This document shows, piece by piece, positions 57,693 to 64,000 of a DNA stretch of 64,000 nt (its first letter is position 1; each line of letters begins with the position of its first letter). The stretch covers positions 5,994,501-6,058,500 of the forward strand of contig NZ_CP108514.1 of the NCBI RefSeq assembly GCF_035989305.1, read 5' to 3'. The notes below the pieces were generated by a model that was not told the origin of the DNA, did no database searches, and saw only the letters and a program-made list of their open reading frames with translations. Position numbers and translations under genes: made by a program. Source of the DNA: Streptomyces sp. NBC_01233 (GTDB lineage: Bacteria > Actinomycetota > Actinomycetes > Streptomycetales > Streptomycetaceae).

Positions 57693-60584
57693 TTGGCTTT
57701 CCAGATGCCGGACCGCGGCGGAGGCCCTTCCGGGCCACGGATGAGAGTCGGCCGCCCGTCCCGGCGGGCCCGCACTCTCCTTATGACCTTGGGCGTGCTG
57801 GCCGTCCTGGCCATGCTCTTCATCATGTTCGCGGGGTTCTGGACGGACTGGCTCTGGTTCCGCTCCGTGAAGTACTCCACCGTCTTCACCACCACCCTGT
57901 GGACGAAGATCGGTCTCTTCGCCGTCTTCGGCCTGCTGATGGCCGGTGCCGTCGGGTTCAACATCTGGCTGGCCCACCGGCTGCGGCCGCCGCTCAGCGC
58001 CATGTCGATGGAACAGCAGAGCCTCGACCGCTACCGGATGAGCATCGCCCCGTACAAGAAGTGGCTGCTCCTGGGCATCGCCGTGATCGTCGGGCTGATC
58101 GCGGGCGCCTCGGCGGCCGGTCAGTGGAAGACCTGGCTCATGTACGTGAACGGGGTGACCTTCGGAACGAAGGACCCGCAGTTCCACATGGACGTGTCCT
58201 TCTACACCTTCGACCTGCCCTGGTACCGCTTCCTGCTCGGCTTCGGCTTCGCCGCGGTCGTGCTGTCGGTGATCGCCGCGGCCGTCGTGCACTACCTGTA
58301 CGGCGGACTGCGCGTGACCAGCCCGGGCGCCCGGGCCACCGCCGCCGCCACCGGGCACCTGTCGGTGCTGCTCGGCCTCTTCGTCACGCTCAAGGCGGTC
58401 GCGTACTGGCTCGACCGGTACGGGCTCGCCGTGAAGTCCAGCGATTTCAAGGCCGCGGACAACTGGACGGGCCTGCGGTACGTCGACGCCAACGCGTACC
58501 TGCCGGCGAAGACGATCCTCGTCGCCATCGCCGCGATCTGTGCCGTGCTGTTCTTCGCGACGCTGTGGCGCCGCACCTGGCAGCTGCCCGTGATCGGCTT
58601 CGGCCTGATGGTGCTCTCGGCGATCCTGATCGGCGGGCTGTACCCGGCGATCGTGCAGAAGTTCCAGGTCCAGCCGAACGAGCAGGCCAAGGAATCGCCG
58701 TACGTCCAGAAGAACATCAAGGCCACGCGCGACGCCTACGGGATCGCCGGCTCCGAGGTCACGGACTACCCGGGCTCCCCACAGACGGCGGACCGGACCA
58801 AGCTGCGCCCGCAGGCCGACACCACGGCCAGCATCCGGCTCCTGGACCCGAACATCGTCTCGCCCGCCTTCCAGCAGCTCCAGCAGGTCAAGGGCTACTA
58901 CGCCTTCCCGTCCACGCTCGCCGTGGACCGGTACACCGGCCAGGACACGGTCATCGGGCTGCGCGAGCTGAACATCGGCGGCATCCCGAAGAACAACTGG
59001 ATCAACGACCACTTCAAGTACACACACGGCTACGGCGTGGTCGCGGCCAAGGGCACCACCGTCGGTGACCAGGGGGCCCCGGACTTCACCCAGTCCGACC
59101 TGCCCTCCAAGGGCATGTTCGGCACGGACTTCGAGCAGCGCATCTACTACGGCGAGCAGACGAAGCAGTACTCGATCGTCGGCGGACCGCAGAAGGAGCT
59201 CGACTACTCGGACGACAAGGGCGAGAAGGAGACGAGCTACAAGGGCGACTCCGGCGTCAGCCTCGACAACCCGGTGAACCGGGCCGCCTACGCGCTCTCC
59301 TTCAGCGAACCGCAGATCCTCTACTCGGGCGCCATCGGCGACGGCTCGCGGATCCTCTACAACCGCACGCCCAAGCAGCGCGTCGAGGCGGTCGCCCCGT
59401 GGCTGACCATCGACGGCGCGCCGTACCCGGCCGTGATCGGCAAGCGGGTCGTGTGGATCGTCGACGCCTACACGACGACCAACGGGTACCCGTACGCCTC
59501 GCGCACCACGCTGGGCCAGAGCACCGCCGACTCGCTGACCAACAGCCAGCGCGCGGTGGTGGCCCAGGAGAACCAGGTCAACTACATCCGCAACTCGGTG
59601 AAGGCCACCGTCGACGCGTACGACGGCTCGGTCAACCTGTACCAGTGGGACACCGAGGACCCGGTCCTGAAGACCTGGATGAAGGCGTTCCCCGGCACGG
59701 TGAAGGCCAAGAGCGACATCGCCAAGCCGCTCATGGACCACCTCCGCTACCCGCAGGACCTCTTCAAGGTCCAGCGCGAGCTGCTGACCCGGTACCACGT
59801 CACGGACCCGCAGACCTTCCTCAGCGGCAGTGAGGCCTGGGCGGTCCCGGACGACCCGACGACCAAGGCCGGCACGGCGGTTCCGCCGTACTACCTGTCG
59901 CTGAAGATGCCGGGCCAGAAGGAGAAGGACCAGGTCTTCTCGCTCACCACGACGTTCACGCCGAACGAGCGGCCCAACCTGAGTGCCTTCATGGCGGTCA
60001 ACGCCGATCCGGGGACCCCGGACTACGGCAAGATCAGAATCCTGAAGATGCCGACCAGCAAGCCGCCGGACGGCCCCGGTCAGGTGCAGAGCAAGTTCCA
60101 GTCCGAACCGAAGATCGCCGAGTCGATCCGCCTGCTGCGCGGTGGTGACTCGGAGATCGAGTACGGCAACCTGCTCGCGGTGCCGCTCGACGGCGGCATG
60201 CTCTACGTGGAGCCGGTGTACGTCCGCAGCTCCGGGCTGAAGTACCCGCTGCTGCGCAAGGTGCTGGTGACCTACGGCGGCCAGACGGCCTTCGAGGACA
60301 CGCTGGAGAAGGCGCTGAACGTGGTCTTCGGAGCCGAGGCCCCGACCACGCCGGTGCCCCCGGTCCAGCCGCCGGGCGAGGGCACCGTCACGCCCCCGGC
60401 CAACCAGGACCCGACGGTCAAGGCGGCCCTCGCCGACGCGCAGAAGGCCATCGAGGACGCCGAGAAGGCCAGGCAGGCCGGCGACTGGGCGGCCTTCGGC
60501 AAGGCCCAGGACGAGATCAAGTCGGCGCTGAAGCGGGCGATCGACGCGGAGGCGAAGACGGCGCCGCCCCAGCCGAGCGGCTGA
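57693..60584 (+). CDS. UPF0182 family large membrane protein
   Basis: The 963-residue protein has seven membrane segments in residues 25-325, with [20 protein letters not shown] and [15 protein letters not shown], then an extracytoplasmic beta-rich domain to about 870. A Pro/Gln/Ala tail with an [18 protein letters not shown] helix follows. The start is TTG 57693 (giving AFQMPDRGG), with GAGGTGG five bases upstream; the longer ATG at 57627 has no site. UPF0182 proteins are large conserved actinobacterial envelope proteins of unknown role. Confidence 0.88.
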   Translation: MAFQMPDRGGGPSGPRMRVGRPSRRARTLLMTLGVLAVLAMLFIMFAGFWTDWLWFRSVKYSTVFTTTLWTKIGLFAVFGLLMAGAVGFNIWLAHRLRPPLSAMSMEQQSLDRYRMSIAPYKKWLLLGIAVIVGLIAGASAAGQWKTWLMYVNGVTFGTKDPQFHMDVSFYTFDLPWYRFLLGFGFAAVVLSVIAAAVVHYLYGGLRVTSPGARATAAATGHLSVLLGLFVTLKAVAYWLDRYGLAVKSSDFKAADNWTGLRYVDANAYLPAKTILVAIAAICAVLFFATLWRRTWQLPVIGFGLMVLSAILIGGLYPAIVQKFQVQPNEQAKESPYVQKNIKATRDAYGIAGSEVTDYPGSPQTADRTKLRPQADTTASIRLLDPNIVSPAFQQLQQVKGYYAFPSTLAVDRYTGQDTVIGLRELNIGGIPKNNWINDHFKYTHGYGVVAAKGTTVGDQGAPDFTQSDLPSKGMFGTDFEQRIYYGEQTKQYSIVGGPQKELDYSDDKGEKETSYKGDSGVSLDNPVNRAAYALSFSEPQILYSGAIGDGSRILYNRTPKQRVEAVAPWLTIDGAPYPAVIGKRVVWIVDAYTTTNGYPYASRTTLGQSTADSLTNSQRAVVAQENQVNYIRNSVKATVDAYDGSVNLYQWDTEDPVLKTWMKAFPGTVKAKSDIAKPLMDHLRYPQDLFKVQRELLTRYHVTDPQTFLSGSEAWAVPDDPTTKAGTAVPPYYLSLKMPGQKEKDQVFSLTTTFTPNERPNLSAFMAVNADPGTPDYGKIRILKMPTSKPPDGPGQVQSKFQSEPKIAESIRLLRGGDSEIEYGNLLAVPLDGGMLYVEPVYVRSSGLKYPLLRKVLVTYGGQTAFEDTLEKALNVVFGAEAPTTPVPPVQPPGEGTVTPPANQDPTVKAALADAQKAIEDAEKARQAGDWAAFGKAQDEIKSALKRAIDAEAKTAPPQPSG

Positions 60585-60619
60585 TGATCCACGGGTAATG
60601 GCTCTGTCCCGCGTCGTGA

Positions 60620-60625
60620 TACTGT
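60620..60625 (+). promoter_or_regulatory. -10 box of first tRNA-fMet
   Basis: TACTGT lies 11 bases before the tRNA 5' end. No good -35 is visible. Confidence 0.35.
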
Positions 60626-60636
60626 GGTTTCACCGA

Positions 60637-60710
60637 CGCGGGGTGGAGCAGCTCGGTAGCTCGCTGGGCTCATAACCCAGAGGTCGCAGGTTCAAATCCT
60701 GTCCCCGCTA
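60637..60710 (+). tRNA. initiator tRNA-fMet(CAT), copy 1
   Basis: A 74-nt cloverleaf. The acceptor is CGCGGGG / CCCCGCT with a mismatched 1-72 pair and discriminator A. The anticodon stem is CTGGG/CCCAG, with the three G-C pairs unique to initiators, and the loop CTCATAA holds CAT at 60671-60673. The T arm has GGTTCAAATCC. CCA is not encoded. Identical in sequence to the copy at 63584. Confidence 0.97.
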
Positions 60711-60719
60711 CTGAAGATG

Positions 60720-60748
60720 AAGGCCCGGATCCATGGGATCCGGGCCTT
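60720..60748 (+). terminator. terminator after tRNA-fMet copy 1
   Basis: A perfect 13-bp stem (60720-60732 with 60736-60748) and three-base loop, ten bases after the tRNA. Confidence 0.75.
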
Positions 60749-60902
60749 CGTCATGCCCGGGGTGGACACGCGTTAGCTGGGGCGGGTGAGTTGGGGTAGG
60801 AGCGTGTTTGACTTACCCCACTGTGGGCATGTCGACAAAACGCTGTAGTGACCTCACTGGCTGCGACATACCAGGTGTACGCGGGTAGCAGGTGATGCGA
60901 CG

Positions 60903-62759
60903 ATGGGATTTATGGGGGACAGGTCAACTCTGCTGGAGACAGGGCGGTTTGTGAGGGCGGAGACCGAATCGGGCGCAGAGGCCCAGGGGGCGGTTCCGGT
61001 AGCCGACGCGCAGACCGCGCTGACCGATGCGGATTTCGCGCAGGAACTGTTCGCCGAGACCGACGCGGCGAGCGACGCCGAGCTGGAGGCCCGGCACCGG
61101 GTGGCCGCCGACAAGGGCGACCCCGGCGCCATGAGCGTGCTCGGTGCGCTGCTGCTGCGCCGCGGTGACCTCGACGGGGCCGAGCCGTACCTGCGCGGTG
61201 CCACCGGCGAAGGGGACCGGGCCGCCGCGAACAACCTCGGTGTGCTCCTGCACCAGCGCGGCTACCCCGAAGAGGCCGCGGGCTGGTGGCGGGTCGCGGC
61301 CGTGGCCGGATCCGCACCGGCCGCGCACGCCCTCGGCCGCCACTTCCGCGAGCGCGGCGACGAGCCCGCTGCCGAGTACTGGATGCGGCAGGCGGCGGAA
61401 TCCGGCCATGCGCTGGGCGCGTACGGGCTGGCCGACCTGCTGGAGCACCGCGGGGACAAGGGCGTCGAGCGGTGGTTCCGCGCCGCCGCCGAACAGGGGC
61501 ACCGCGAAGCCGCGTACCGGCTGGCGAGGCACCTGCGCAAGGGCGACCCCACCGAGGCCGAGCAGTGGTACCGGCAGGCCGCCGCGCGCGGGCACCGGCG
61601 CGCGGCCCTTCACCTGGGCGCCCTGCTGGAGGCGCGCGGCGAGCTCAAGGAGGCCGGGCGCTGGTACCTGACCTCCGCCAAGCAGGGGGAGGCCCGCGCC
61701 GCGTGCGCGCTCGGCTTCCTGCTGCGCGACGCCGGGGACGAGGAGAGCGCGGCGACCTGGTGGCACCGCGCCGCCCAGGACGGCGACGGCAACGCCGCGA
61801 ACGCGCTGGGCGCCCTGCACGCCGCGCGCGGGGAGACCCAGACCGCGGAGCGCTGGTACCGGACCGCCATGGACGCGGGCGACCAGAACGGGGCGTACAA
61901 CCTTGCTCTGCTGTGCGCCGCACAGGACCGGACCGCGCAGGCCGAGCAGTGGTACCGGCGGGCGGCCTACGCGGGACACCGCGAGGCGGCCAACGCGCTG
62001 GCCATCATGCTGCTGCAGGTCGGGGACGCGGCGGGCGCCGAGCCGTGGTTCTCGAAGGCGGCCGAGGCGGGCAGCGTCGACGCCGCGTTCAACCTCGGGA
62101 TCCTCTTCGCCAGCCGGGACGAGGACCGCACGGCGCTGAAGTGGTACGAGCGGGCCGCGTCGGCCGGGCACACGGACGCCGCGCTGCAGGTCGGCATCGC
62201 GCTCGTCCGCGACGGCGAGGAGCGGGCGGCCGAGCGGCACCTGCGGTGCGCGGCGGGCGGCGGCAGCGCGGAGGCGGCCTTCCGGCTGGCCGCGCTGCTG
62301 GAGTCGCTGGCCCCGCCGCCGGAGCCGGTCGCGCTGGGCGAGCCGGTGGGCGGCGCCCCGCGCACCGAGAGCGAGGAGTGGTACGAGCGGGCCGCCGAGC
62401 TGGGGCACCGCCGGGCCCAGGTACGGGTCGGCATGCTGGCGGCCGCCCGCGGTGACATGGCGGTGGCCGCACGGTGGTACCGGGAGGCGGCCGAGGCCGG
62501 TTCCCGCAACGGGGCGTTCAACCTGGGGCTGCTGCTCGCCCGCGAGGGGAGCGAGCCGGAGGCCGCGCTGTGGTGGACGCGGGCGGCGGTGGCGGGCCAC
62601 GGCCGTGCGGCGCTTCGGCTGGGGCTGCTGGCGGCCCGGCACGGGGACCTGGCGGAGGGGCAGAAGTGGTGCGTGCGGGCCATGGAGCTGGGCCCGGCGG
62701 AGGTTTCGGAGCGGGCGGCACGGCTGCGGGAGGCTCTGGCGGAGGAACTCTCGGCCTGA
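60903..62759 (+). CDS. Sel1-like tetratricopeptide repeat protein
   Basis: The 618-residue protein consists, after a 45-residue variable start (MGFMGDRSTLLETGRF), of about 15 tandem 34-37-residue Sel1/TPR helical hairpins. Each follows the pattern A-x-LG-x-L-x-x-RGD-x-x-x-AE-x-W-Y-RxAA-x-x-G. It is a cytoplasmic solenoid that should bind proteins; no enzymatic domain is present. It lies between two tRNA-fMet genes with a 190-bp leader containing TTGACT and an inverted TGGGGTA/TACCCCA pair (about 60793-60824). Confidence 0.88.
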   Translation: MGFMGDRSTLLETGRFVRAETESGAEAQGAVPVADAQTALTDADFAQELFAETDAASDAELEARHRVAADKGDPGAMSVLGALLLRRGDLDGAEPYLRGATGEGDRAAANNLGVLLHQRGYPEEAAGWWRVAAVAGSAPAAHALGRHFRERGDEPAAEYWMRQAAESGHALGAYGLADLLEHRGDKGVERWFRAAAEQGHREAAYRLARHLRKGDPTEAEQWYRQAAARGHRRAALHLGALLEARGELKEAGRWYLTSAKQGEARAACALGFLLRDAGDEESAATWWHRAAQDGDGNAANALGALHAARGETQTAERWYRTAMDAGDQNGAYNLALLCAAQDRTAQAEQWYRRAAYAGHREAANALAIMLLQVGDAAGAEPWFSKAAEAGSVDAAFNLGILFASRDEDRTALKWYERAASAGHTDAALQVGIALVRDGEERAAERHLRCAAGGGSAEAAFRLAALLESLAPPPEPVALGEPVGGAPRTESEEWYERAAELGHRRAQVRVGMLAAARGDMAVAARWYREAAEAGSRNGAFNLGLLLAREGSEPEAALWWTRAAVAGHGRAALRLGLLAARHGDLAEGQKWCVRAMELGPAEVSERAARLREALAEELSA

Positions 62760-62818
62760 CCCGGCCGGGGGCTCCGCCGTCTCTGTGGCTGCGGCGCCGC
62801 GTCCTGGGCTCTGCCCCG

Positions 62819-62848
62819 CCCCGCGCCTCAAGCGCCGGCGGGGCTGGA
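62819..62848. repeat. dispersed GC-rich intergenic repeat
   Basis: CCCGCGCCTCAAGCGCCGGC followed by GGGGCTGGA, in the space after the Sel1 gene. The same 29-base core occurs at 20743 and 54821 with one to three differences. Confidence 0.8.
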
Positions 62849-62876
62849 TGGTGCGGCGGGGGTGGGTCGGGCTTGG

Positions 62877-63385
62877 TCAGCGGTAGAGCCAGGTGGTGGC
62901 TCGGGGGTAGGCGTGGCGGAGGATCAGGGGCATCAGGAGGTCGTTGACGCGGCGTTGCACCGTGCCCGGCGTCTTCGCGTCGCGGTTCGACGCCGCTGCC
63001 TTGGTCATCCAGGCCACGCGGGGGCGGCGCAGGCGGGTGTATTCGGCCAGGGCGTTGCGGACGCCCGGCACCGATGGCACGCAGCGAGCCAGGGCCACCG
63101 CGTCCTCGATCGCCATCGACGCGCCCTGTCCGGCGCCCACCGGGGGGCCGCGTCGCCGAGCAGGACGGTGCGGTCGTCGTGCCAGACGGGGAGCTCCGCC
63201 AGCCGGTGCATCGGCAGCGGACGGTCGATGCGCGTGGCCGCCCGGACGAGGGCGAGCGGCATCCGCTCCCCGCCGCACAGCTCCGCCAGCAGGTCCTGGG
63301 TGACCGCCGCCGGGTCCGGGGGCTCCGACGAGGGCACCTGGGCCGACCACCACACCGTGCCGTCCGGTGCCAGGGCCGGCCGGGA
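62877..63385 (-). pseudogene. FAD-dependent monooxygenase, C-terminal remnant with frameshift
   Basis: Read leftward, about 165 residues match the C-terminal part of PHBH-type FAD monooxygenases: DGTVWWSAQVP, then LLGDAA followed after a frameshift by VGAGQGASMAIEDAVALARC, the FAD-binding GD(AAH)PxxGQG motif. The change of frame lies at about 63148-63156 in a run of C residues (GCCCCCCGG), where one base is missing. The last residues are RATTWLYR. The N-terminal FAD-binding GxGxxG domain is absent; the sequence stops abruptly at about 63385 next to a TetR remnant. Confidence 0.75.
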
Positions 63386-63536
63386 GCCGCCGGGGGAGCC
63401 CGAGCTGGTCGCCGCGGCGATGGGGGCGATGATCCCGATGCTCGGGTACGCCGCGATGGCCGGCGGGGCGGCGCCCGACGACGGCGAAGTGGTCGAGACG
63501 CTGACCGCTCTCCTGCACCGTGGGCTGGCCGGTTAA
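63386..63536 (+). pseudogene. TetR family regulator, C-terminal remnant
   Basis: About 50 residues read rightward from the same junction to TAA: PELVAAAMGAMIPMLGYAAM, then DDGEVVETLTALLHRGLAG. This pattern is typical of the last helix of TetR regulators found beside FAD monooxygenases. The helix-turn-helix and most of the ligand domain are gone, and no start codon or ribosome site remains. Confidence 0.6.
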
Positions 63537-63541
63537 CCGAT

Positions 63542-63571
63542 TTGCATCTGCCGGGGGGCCTCACGTAACGT
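63542..63571 (+). promoter_or_regulatory. promoter of second tRNA-fMet
   Basis: TTGCAT (63542-63547), an 18-base spacer and TAACGT (63566-63571) precede the tRNA 5' end by 12 bases. Confidence 0.65.
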
Positions 63572-63583
63572 TGGGTTTACCGA

Positions 63584-63657
63584 CGCGGGGTGGAGCAGCT
63601 CGGTAGCTCGCTGGGCTCATAACCCAGAGGTCGCAGGTTCAAATCCTGTCCCCGCTA
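63584..63657 (+). tRNA. initiator tRNA-fMet(CAT), copy 2
   Basis: The same 74-nt sequence as the copy at 60637, including the mismatched first acceptor pair and the three G-C pairs of the anticodon stem. The flanks are only briefly conserved: ACCGACGCGGGG upstream and CTACTGAAG downstream. Confidence 0.97.
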
Positions 63658-63666
63658 CTGAAGGCC

Positions 63667-63697
63667 CAGGGCCCGGATCCAATGGATCCGGGCCCTG
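63667..63697 (+). terminator. terminator after tRNA-fMet copy 2
   Basis: A perfect 14-bp stem (63667-63680 with 63684-63697) and three-base AAT loop. It is related to the copy-1 terminator (shared CCCGGATCC arm) but longer. Confidence 0.75.
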
Positions 63698-63741
63698 AGT
63701 CGTTTCCGGGGGCGAAGCGGCAAGCGGGAGCGGCAAGCAGA

Positions 63742-63781
63742 AGGGCCCGGACCCCCGTGGGCCCCGTGGGGTCCGGGCCCT
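63742..63781. terminator. terminator of the Fur-family gene
   Basis: A perfect 14-bp stem (63742-63755 with 63768-63781) and 12-base loop lie just beyond the leftward Fur stop at 63797. Confidence 0.7.
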
Positions 63782-63796
63782 CCGCGCGTTCCGGGA

Positions 63797-64000
63797 TCAG
63801 GCGGCCGCGCAGTTCGGGCAGACCCCGCGGTAGGTCACCTCGACCGCGGACACGACGAAGCCGAAGCGCTCCGTGTCCGGCAGGTCGGCCAGCGGGTTGC
63901 CCGCCGGGTGGACGTCGCGGATCGCGCCGCACTGGGCGCAGACCAGGTGCTGGTGGGGTCGGTGCGCGTTCGGGTCGTACCGCTTGGCGCGCCGGTCCGT
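63797..64000 (-). CDS. Fur family metal/peroxide regulator, C-terminal part
   Basis: The last 67 residues of a Fur/PerR-type repressor are in the window; the DNA-binding half is outside. HRPHQHLVCAQCG and VCPNCAAA supply histidines and the two CxxC pairs of the structural zinc site, and DVHPAGNPLADL is in the dimerisation domain. Whether it senses iron, zinc or peroxide cannot be told from this part. Confidence 0.88.
   Translation of the reverse strand, partial: TDRRAKRYDPNAHRPHQHLVCAQCGAIRDVHPAGNPLADLPDTERFGFVVSAVEVTYRGVCPNCAAA

Noticed and set aside
60637..63657. Integrated element between the two tRNA-fMet genes
   Set aside because: No integrase, excisionase or replication gene lies between them, and the Sel1 gene has the base composition of the surrounding DNA.

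Overview
The window is very GC-rich, with strong third-position GC, GTG/TTG starts and a gene complement typical of Streptomyces or a close relative: WblC/WhiB7, mycoredoxin, an AdnAB-type helicase-nuclease pair, UvrD2, DUF3107, DUF3152, DUF2342, PPA1309, UPF0182, DUF6758 and Sel1-repeat proteins. I read it as chromosomal core. I see no intact phage, integron, insertion sequence or CRISPR array. Disturbance is limited to decayed genes and low-copy repeats.

Layout. 1-4.5 kb holds a leftward magnesium-related group: a membrane-less MgtE-N/CBS protein overlapping a DUF1003 membrane protein, and CorA behind a long leader, with a rightward lipoprotein between them. 4.9-8 kb has SUFU-domain, DUF6758, PHP phosphoesterase and MarC genes. 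8-11.4 kb has a tiny conserved gene, an alpha/beta hydrolase and a DEAD-box RNA helicase that apparently starts at CTG and carries an expanded repeat tail. 11.8-17 kb has a ferritin-like protein, DUF3107, a TetR regulator with a palindromic operator candidate, a hydrolase and a DUF3152 zincin.

17-18.5 kb is a decayed oligopeptide ABC transporter operon: a substrate-binding-protein signal peptide, a permease N-terminus and a frameshifted ATPase. It runs directly into a four-gene, translationally coupled cluster at 18.7-23.6 kb: PelF-like glycosyltransferase, polytopic membrane protein, nucleotide-sugar epimerase and spherulin-4 glycosidase-like protein. This looks like a minimal exopolysaccharide system. 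moeZ, a secreted tripeptidyl-peptidase-like lipoprotein, a kinase-like/flippase fusion and an alkyltransferase-like protein follow.

30-44.8 kb is a DNA-repair and stress block: AdnA-like and AdnB-like helicase-nucleases, an M20 dipeptidase, NudC, mycoredoxin, UvrD2, then wblC behind a promoter, upstream ORF and intrinsic terminator that together form an attenuator. 44.8-54.7 kb has an ABC1 kinase, an orphan ThiF/TOMM-like E1 protein, a YgjP metallopeptidase, a TerD-AIM24 fusion followed by two AIM24 proteins, a NUDIX hydrolase coupled to a DUF2342 metalloprotease, and an SDR protein. 55-60.6 kb has moaE, a small membrane protein, a PDZ/Lon-like protease, PPA1309 and UPF0182.

The right end carries two identical initiator tRNA-fMet genes bracketing a Sel1-repeat gene. 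Next to it a monooxygenase and a TetR gene, divergently arranged, have both lost their 5' halves in what looks like one deletion. The window closes inside a Fur-family regulator.

Recurrent signals are -10-like hexamers only 6-7 nt before start codons (probable leaderless mRNAs), strong GC hairpins between convergent genes, and a dispersed GC-rich intergenic repeat that has also entered a coding sequence.
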